This document shows positions 57,678 through 64,000 of a DNA stretch of 64,000 bases, piece by piece. Below the pieces are notes generated by a model. That model was given only the letters and a program-made list of their open reading frames with translations, had not been told where the DNA came from and made no database searches. The position numbers were made by a program, and so were the translations under genes. The number at the start of each line of letters is the position of its first letter. Position 1 is the first letter of the stretch. Origin of the DNA: Sphaerolaimus hirsutus (lineage: Eukaryota > Nematoda > Chromadorea > Monhysterida > Sphaerolaimidae). The stretch spans positions 20,363,147 through 20,427,146 of the forward strand of contig OZ038457.1 in NCBI GenBank assembly GCA_964036195.1, written 5' to 3'.

Positions 57678-58125
57678 CAGTGGCGTAGCCAGGATTTTTG
57701 AGCGGGGGGGGGCGGATTGTATACGGAGCCCGGCGAACGGGGGGGGCGGCGCCCCCCCCCCCTAAAATTTGGCCCCTGTAGTTGCGGAATGGAGTTATGG
57801 CGCTGGCGCCATTCGTAGGCGCCGCGCCATGGCGTGCATGGCGTTAGCGTTGGCGCCAATGCCTACAATATAAGAAAATATGTAGACCTAAACCTATGAA
57901 AATTGGTACCGCGTTTAGTAATTTGAAGCGGTATTTATACTCCTACGATGTGTATAAACATAAAAGAGATTGTGAGGTGCGAAATGCGCGCTTGCGCGCA
58001 AAATTTTTATTAACAACCTACAAAATCGCTATAGAAAAGTGCCAATCGCGGCAACTTTTCTGTCTGGCCCGGGAAGGGGGGGGGGGGCGGCCGCCCCCCC
58101 CGCCCCCCCCCTGGCTACGCCACTG
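57678..58125. mobile_element. hAT-type MITE with CAGTGGCGTAGCCAGG ends
   Basis: 448 bp, ends CAGTGGCGTAGCCAGG and CCTGGCTACGCCACTG, with a perfect 8-bp duplication TTTCAAAG (57670-57677 and 58126-58133). G and C runs lie just inside the ends. A GGCGCC-rich fragment is nested at about 57783-57868. No transposase. Confidence 0.9.
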
Positions 58126-58625
58126 TTTCAAAGTATGCGTATGAGTATTTACTCGGTACTCAAGTATGCGTACTTTTTGAGTAAAAGTAAATACGCATTA
58201 ACAACCGTGCTTTCTGGTCCAAATAAAGGCACACTAGCGTGCCCGCGGCTTGCGCACACGTGCTTACAGTGTTAGCTACCAGCCATAATGGCCATTGAGG
58301 GCGGAGTGAGCCCCGGGGGACAAGTGCAAGTCAAGCGGACAAAAGAGAGCTGGATGCGGAATGGGGTAGATTTAGATTGGCGCCCTAATGTGGGGTTACA
58401 CGCGCGCCGCGCGCACGCACAATGCCGCGCGCGCATGCCTGTAGAATGGCGCCGCCGCTAGCGTTGGAAAAATGGGTGATTTTTGGAGAATATGATTGAC
58501 TATCATCGCAGAGAATCTGTTTAATAATAAAAATAATAAAACCTCTCGGAAAAGAACGCAGAGAAAATACAAATGAATAAAAATGAGAAATTTTATTACT
58601 TTCTTCTCATAAAAAAATATAATTA

Positions 58626-59026
58626 ACGTATTTCCTCTAAATACCCCCCCCCTCTCGAGACCACTATGAAACAATCACCCCCCCTCGAAATACCCGTCCC
58701 CCAGATTGAGTGTAAAGAGTACGTACATGACAAATACTGCAGTTTGTGTTCTGCGTAGTGCAGAACACACGTTAAAACAATGTCGGAATCACGTTAGAAC
58801 AGTGTTTATACCATCTACGTACTAATATTAGTCTACAGGAGTCTATGCATGTCAGTTATTGATGCATTTTTCTACCCCAGCGCACATCAGAAACAACGAT
58901 TTTGTACTAGGATTTCAAAAAATTTCTGGCGAAACAATCAACCCCCCCCCTCAAAATACCCCCCCCCCCTCTCGGGAGCACTATGAAACAATCACCCCCG
59001 GGGTGGTATTTCGAGGAAATACGGTA
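58626..59026. repeat. CCGTATTTCC foldback family, intergenic
   Basis: Left ACGTATTTCCTCTAAATACC, right ATTTCGAGGAAATACGGTA; very similar inside to the inverted copy at 28238-28623. Confidence 0.82.
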
Positions 59027-60211
59027 AATATCCTCGAAAAAAGCTGGAGAAGATATAAATAAATATTAGATTTTTTTCGTATTTATAAAAATATAAATCT
59101 CTCAATATATTTGTAACGCTAACCGCCACCGCGCCGGGCACTTTCGATTGTGGCTAGATTATGACAACTTTTACAATATGCGTGCGCCCGCTTTTCCGCG
59201 TAAATGTCGGTCGAATTGAATTGTCATATAAATACATAATTCCATGCGTGGAGAGTGGCTTGGATGAAAGCACAAAGCTTCCGAGTGCGCATGTGAATTG
59301 TGACGCATGAGATAAATGGATGCGGATTGAAAAGCAATCAGTTTCCCTGCTTATATTTATCTGGTAGCGCATGAAAATATTTATACGGTATTTACTTAAC
59401 ATATCAATGATACACGAAAGCGTATTTGCAAGTGTGAAACGATAGATGGCAACAAAAAAATGTAGCACTTCAACTTAACAAGATGTCTAAACTTGACTCG
59501 AAATATTCAACAACTACAACATCCACACATCCTGAGATTTACAACAAACGAAGAAAAACCGCAAAAACTAAAAAAAAGCAATATCCCCACTAATAAGAAT
59601 TCGCTTTATGCTTCGGTGTAAAATTGAATCCATCTGGCACCTTGCCCAACAGCATTTCCGATATCCTCACCCAATCGTCAGCCCTGCACGCGTTTACGCT
59701 ATTTTTGGGAGAAATTCCGAAAGAATACCGTTTATTTTATTGTCATTTTTGAAGATCAACAGTTTAAGTTAAAAATATTTGGATTTTTACACTATGTAGA
59801 GGAAAATTACAAGATTTTTATTTCTTCACATTTTTCCCAGGTTTTCCCGAGCTTCAATTATATTTTCGTTCAAGAAATTTGCCAGGATTGAAGTGAATCA
59901 TACATTCCAAAAGTCACCCATATTTAGAATTCTACCACAACTCCCCACCCAAACCACCCCCCCCCCCTCACCTATCACTAGCAAAAAGTGTCTCCAACTC
60001 ATTCCTCCCAAAATAGGCGGGCGGTTTCTGGTTCAACCCCTGCGGCAGCACCTCCAGCAACCCCACAGGAATGTACCTGTGCAGGAAACTGAGCCATTCT
60101 AGCAGGAATTTGCGGCAGTTTTCCACGCCCACAGCGTCGCTGCCCCATTGCTCCAGACCGTAGTGCACGAAGCTGAGATTGGGGGAGGGTTTTGGGTTGG
60201 GGCCTGGGGCA

Positions 60212-60400
60212 AGCACGTAGCCAGGGGTGGCGGGGAGAGGGCGCCCCCCCCTTCCCGGGTCGGACAGAAAAATATGCCAGAAATGGCACTTCCAGAGGCG
60301 TCGCGCCTACTCATCGCCCGCCCCCCCCCCCCCCGTTTGCCGGCCTCCTTATACAATCCGCCCCCCTCCCCACTCACAAATCCTGACTACGTCCCTGGCT
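60212..60400. mobile_element. Probable relative of the GCGTAGCCAGG MITE
   Basis: CACGTAGCCAGGGGTGGCGG at the left and CCTGACTACGTCCCTGG at the right form an imperfect inverted repeat, with C and G runs inside as in the element at 57678. No clear target duplication was found. Confidence 0.5.
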
Positions 60401-61669
60401 TGGGGGGTATTTTCCAGGGCATTTTACATGACTTTTCCAGGGCATTTTACATGACACTTTCCGTGACATTCTACATTTTACGGAAAACGGAGTAGCACTT
60501 CATGCCATGAATTGCGACAGTGAAGGTGGGTGGTGCGATCTAATGTTGTTGGCTGTGTGTTTGTGTAACTTTCATTTTCCCCCAGCAAAGTGTTTGCAGT
60601 ATGGCGTACATTTTGAGAATGCAAAACTATTTATTTAACAGACTTGTGTTACTGAAACGATACTGATAGTTACTGATGCGTTGCTTGCTGTTACTTCTGT
60701 TGCAAGTATAAAATTGAGGTGCAGAACTGGCGATATTTCATGCGCTTTTGGGCCTCCACACGCTAGTTGACATCGCATTTCAGAGTCAACTCAGAGTCAA
60801 CTAGTGTTTCAGTTGACGCAATCACTCACCACTTGACTTTTTTAAAAGAGCATACACATTAACCCATTTTTTTGGCATTTAGCTCATGTATTTCATTGAA
60901 AAAGTCAACTGGAAAAATCCATTCTCAGAAACGAGTTGACCCTGCTTTCTACGATGCAGTTTGTGTGATTTAAAGAGTGTTATAGACCATAATTAATCTG
61001 ATTTTTTGACACCTAATTATCATATATTGTGTGAAGCATAACCAAATGAAAAATTATTTGCATGTTCCATATTCAAAATTTTTTTATTGTTTACATGTGT
61101 GAATGCTTGTTAATTAGATAGTTGTTTCATGTACTATAAATGTCTGTGAATTTTTCTGTATTAATTCTCATTCGTAATAAATTTTTTTGAGAGAATAAAA
61201 AATCTTTTTCTTTAAACGGAAATTTATTTTTCATTGCGCAACACGGAATCACATCATAATGCCAACATAACCAAATGAAAGGCAAAATAAACGCGAACAC
61301 AGCAGTATTTTTTTTGAAAGAATCACATAACACAAAAGAAAGATATGAATTTTTCAATATTTCAAACTTCAATAATTTTAAAAAGTTTTCCTGGCAAGTT
61401 ATGACAGTACTGAATGTGAAATTTGATATACTAAAACTATTGAAGCAAGTAACACAAGAAATTTCAAAAAATGGCAGCTTTTTCAATTTTTAACACCTAA
61501 ATATCTAACTCTGAAAAAAATTGATGAGTTGACACTGACAGTTTATGAAAATATGTCAACTGATTCATTTCACCTAGAAATGGATCAGTTGACATAACGT
61601 TTAAATCTGACTCATTAACTCAGAAATCTTGCCAGTATACAGTATCTTTTTGTATAAAAAAACATAATT

Positions 61670-62095
61670 AATTAACATAAAAAATTAAATTAAGTAAGGA
61701 AAATTTAATTGAAGTATAAATAAAAAAGTTATAAAAATAGGAAGAAAAAAATAAAAATAAAAATAATAAAATTCATAAATAAAAAGTAATTATAATATGA
61801 AATAATAATAATAAAAATTATAAAATTCAAGTAAAAATATAAAAAAATTAGTAAAAATTAAAATGAAAACAATAAAATTTAAAAAAATAAAAATGATTGA
61901 AAAATAAAAAATAGATAAAATACCCATGAAAATAAATATAACTTTAAGAAAAATTTTTTTTTTAAATGGACATTAAAATATAAGTAAAAACATTTAAACA
62001 AAAAAAAACATAAAATTTAGATAAAAATAAAAATAATTTAAAAAAAATAATAATAATATAGCAAAAAATATAAGTGTAAAAATAAATTTAAGGAT
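61670..62095. repeat. A-rich low-complexity tract
   Basis: About 420 bases of AAAATAAAAATAATAA-type sequence without a periodic unit. It sits in AT-rich DNA from 60.9 to 64 kb that has no coding signal but contains many scattered GTTGACAT words on both strands. Confidence 0.7.
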
Positions 62096-62898
62096 GCACA
62101 TACTGCACACACAAATCAGCACTTGCAGAAATGAACAGAATCACCAAGTAGTGTCCCTTGTGATAGTAATATCTGGTGCAGCTGCCTCTGCATCAACAAA
62201 ATCAGAACATTAATATTGAAAAGCATTGTTTACTGAACATATGAAGTGTAGAAAAAAATTTGAAGTTGACAAAATGTCTATGTAGCTTATGTCAATATGC
62301 GTATGCACTCATAGTATACAAAAAACGCGATGTCAACTGACTTGGAAATTTTGAACAAAAAAAATTCTCACACTTTTTTGAACTGTTCCTTTGCAAAAAG
62401 TTCTTCTATGAAAGATGCACATTATTTTTCTCTATGTGTACCTAAAATTTTGTATAAATAGAATGTAAATTGGATAAATAAAGTTACTTTTGGAAAGTCG
62501 GCGAGCGCTGAGTCAACTGCCGGAAATACGCACTTTTGCATACGTTTTTTGATGTTTTCATACGATTTTGGGTACTTGACATCATACGCACAACACTTGT
62601 GTCAACTGAAATGAAAAAAAACGTATACTAGCGTACGCAGCGTACACTTTCAGCTCAGTTGACATTTTCGATCATCATTTTCACTTTTATTGAAACTTTT
62701 GAAACAGCCAAAAAGTCAATTCAATGAACACTGTAAATGAAAATGTCAACTGCAAATGTAAACACAGATAAGTTGACATTTATGGTTGCATGTTGTCATT
62801 TATGTTGCTTATAGTTATATTTATAGATTGAAAATGTCAACTTATATAAGTTTGAGTGTGTGTGTAAGTGGTTGGCTCCACCTCATAATTGAAAAAAG

Positions 62899-63054
62899 GG
62901 CCCACACAGGCTAGTTGACATCGACACCAAATGTAAGGTCCCAAACCAAACTGATCCCCATTCAAAGCTTGCTTTCAGGATTTGAAAAGCAAGCTTTGGA
63001 TTGGGACAGGAAACAGTTGACATTTTCTGTCGTTGTCAAGTAGCCTGTGTGGGG
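62899..63054. mobile_element. Palindromic MITE of the CTAGTTGACA family
   Basis: Left GGCCCACACAGGCTAGTTGA, right GTCAAGTAGCCTGTGTGGGG with AAGCTTGCTTT/AAAGCAAGCTT in the centre. A related left end without an obvious partner is at 60757. Confidence 0.78.
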
Positions 63055-64000
63055 CATAGTAGTAAAGTAAACAATATATAAGTTGACATTTTATAGACTA
63101 ATCCATTCTTAACTCTATTGATACTTTCAGGAGAGTGGCAGCAGGGGGCGGTGTCCGAAGTGAAATGGCTTGAATGTTTTCTGGAATTAGTGGTTTTGTT
63201 TGCTTTTTCGCGATGATTTTTGAGTATTTTTGAATTTTTGGAAAGATTTGAATGTGCTTGTTTTTATAATAATTTGGAAACTTTTTGTTTTGTTGTTAAT
63301 AGTAAATAGATAGCAGATATGAATTCTTTGTTAGACACAAAAGTGCAACTTTTAAAGAATAACTAAATTTTGAATGTTTTTTTACCTTGAATTTTCAAAA
63401 TAAAAATTTCAAAAAGTTGTGTCAAAAGCTGTAAAATTTTTTTTGAAAATATATGCAAAAATGCAACAATTAAAGTTTTCATGTTTGCTATCTTCAATCT
63501 CCAAATTGTTCAAGTTTAAAATGAATCTCCTCTGTTTGTTTTTCTTAAAAAAATTTTGATATGTAAAGATTATCTGGTTCAAAATTTTTTAACTTCTCAG
63601 TCAACCCAAGTATTCTGTTGTTTTAGTTGCTTAAAATACTTTGTTTTTTTTTTGCTGTCTTGTTACTCACTTTGCGTGATTTGTTGGCAGAATGTAATTG
63701 TAATAGTAACAATACATGAAATCATTTGAGCTTGTGATTTTTCAATTTATTACATTAAATAAAGTAGTTAAATGAAAATGTAAATCAAAAAGAATTTTTT
63801 ATTTTTATTTTATATAATATGTGTCTGGAAACAACAGTAAATTACATGAAATATAAAGCAACATTAAAAAGGCAACAATACATCACTATCACATGAAAAA
63901 ATACATCACTATCACTACTTTCATCATTAACCTTTCAAGTTATCCTATTTTGGCAAATCAAAATAAATAAATTACTGCAAATTGTGTATGTGTACACAAG

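Larger units (their letters stand above)
57213..64000. other. Right-hand intergenic region, no gene recognised
   Basis: Apart from the MITEs and foldbacks listed separately, I see no exon with coding-like composition. The region 57330-57660 contains repeated AAAGTATGCGTATGCG / GTAAAAGCGAGTAAAAG words. From 61 kb on the sequence is strongly AT-rich. Confidence 0.55.

Noticed and set aside
57678..58125. Tandem repeat or CpG island
   Set aside because: The perfect 8-bp duplication and inverted ends show a transposable element.
61670..62095. Centromere-like or satellite DNA
   Set aside because: A-rich but without a repeating unit.
1..64000. tRNA, rRNA or CRISPR arrays
   Set aside because: I saw no cloverleaf-compatible sequence, no rRNA segment, and the direct repeats present are transposon-derived, not spacer arrays. 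A tRNA scan was not possible.

Overview
The window is animal-like nuclear DNA. It has multi-exon genes with mostly GT-AG introns, a full-length P-glycoprotein-type ABC transporter, an ACAD10/11-type acyl-CoA dehydrogenase, a probable three-finger (Ly6-like) protein, a non-LTR retrotransposon and very many MITE or foldback repeats. The lineage cannot be fixed from the sequence. A small-bodied or marine invertebrate is a guess.

Layout. From 1 to 13166 (minus strand) lies a gene I do not recognise, with 21 exons whose splice phases all agree. It has a membrane anchor at the N-terminus and a long charged tail that runs off the left edge. From 13.2 to 23.9 kb I see only repeats. From 23900 to 37214 (minus) lies a complete ABCB transporter of 26 exons and 1365 codons. 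A second possible first exon at 50791-50706 would put the next 13.6 kb inside its first intron. That stretch (38045-48941) is a hAT-type MITE split by a 9872-bp non-LTR retrotransposon that encodes a coiled-coil ORF, a separate SGNH-esterase ORF and an endonuclease/reverse transcriptase. An uninterrupted inverted copy of the MITE at 49570-50586 acts as an empty-site reference and fixes both insertion junctions. From 51434 to 54807 (plus) lies the acyl-CoA dehydrogenase (8 exons, 434 aa). From 54963 to 57212 (minus) lies a cysteine-rich, probably GPI-anchored, three-finger-type gene. From 57.2 to 64 kb there are only repeats and AT-rich DNA.

Main discovery. A palindromic MITE with ends like GGTGCCAGTCCCAGACCCTG makes up the whole of five introns in three unrelated genes: two in the ABC transporter, two in the dehydrogenase and one in the Ly6-like gene. 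In each the element lies in the same orientation as the gene. Its left end gives or abuts the GT donor and its right end (GGGACTGCCCC plus AG, CTAG or CTG) gives the acceptor. This is how an introner, an intron-generating transposon, behaves. Other copies lie inside longer introns or between genes, in either orientation. Two introns appear to use acceptors other than AG.

The two strongest gene models rest on the same evidence: conserved protein sequence continues across every junction in a consistent reading phase.
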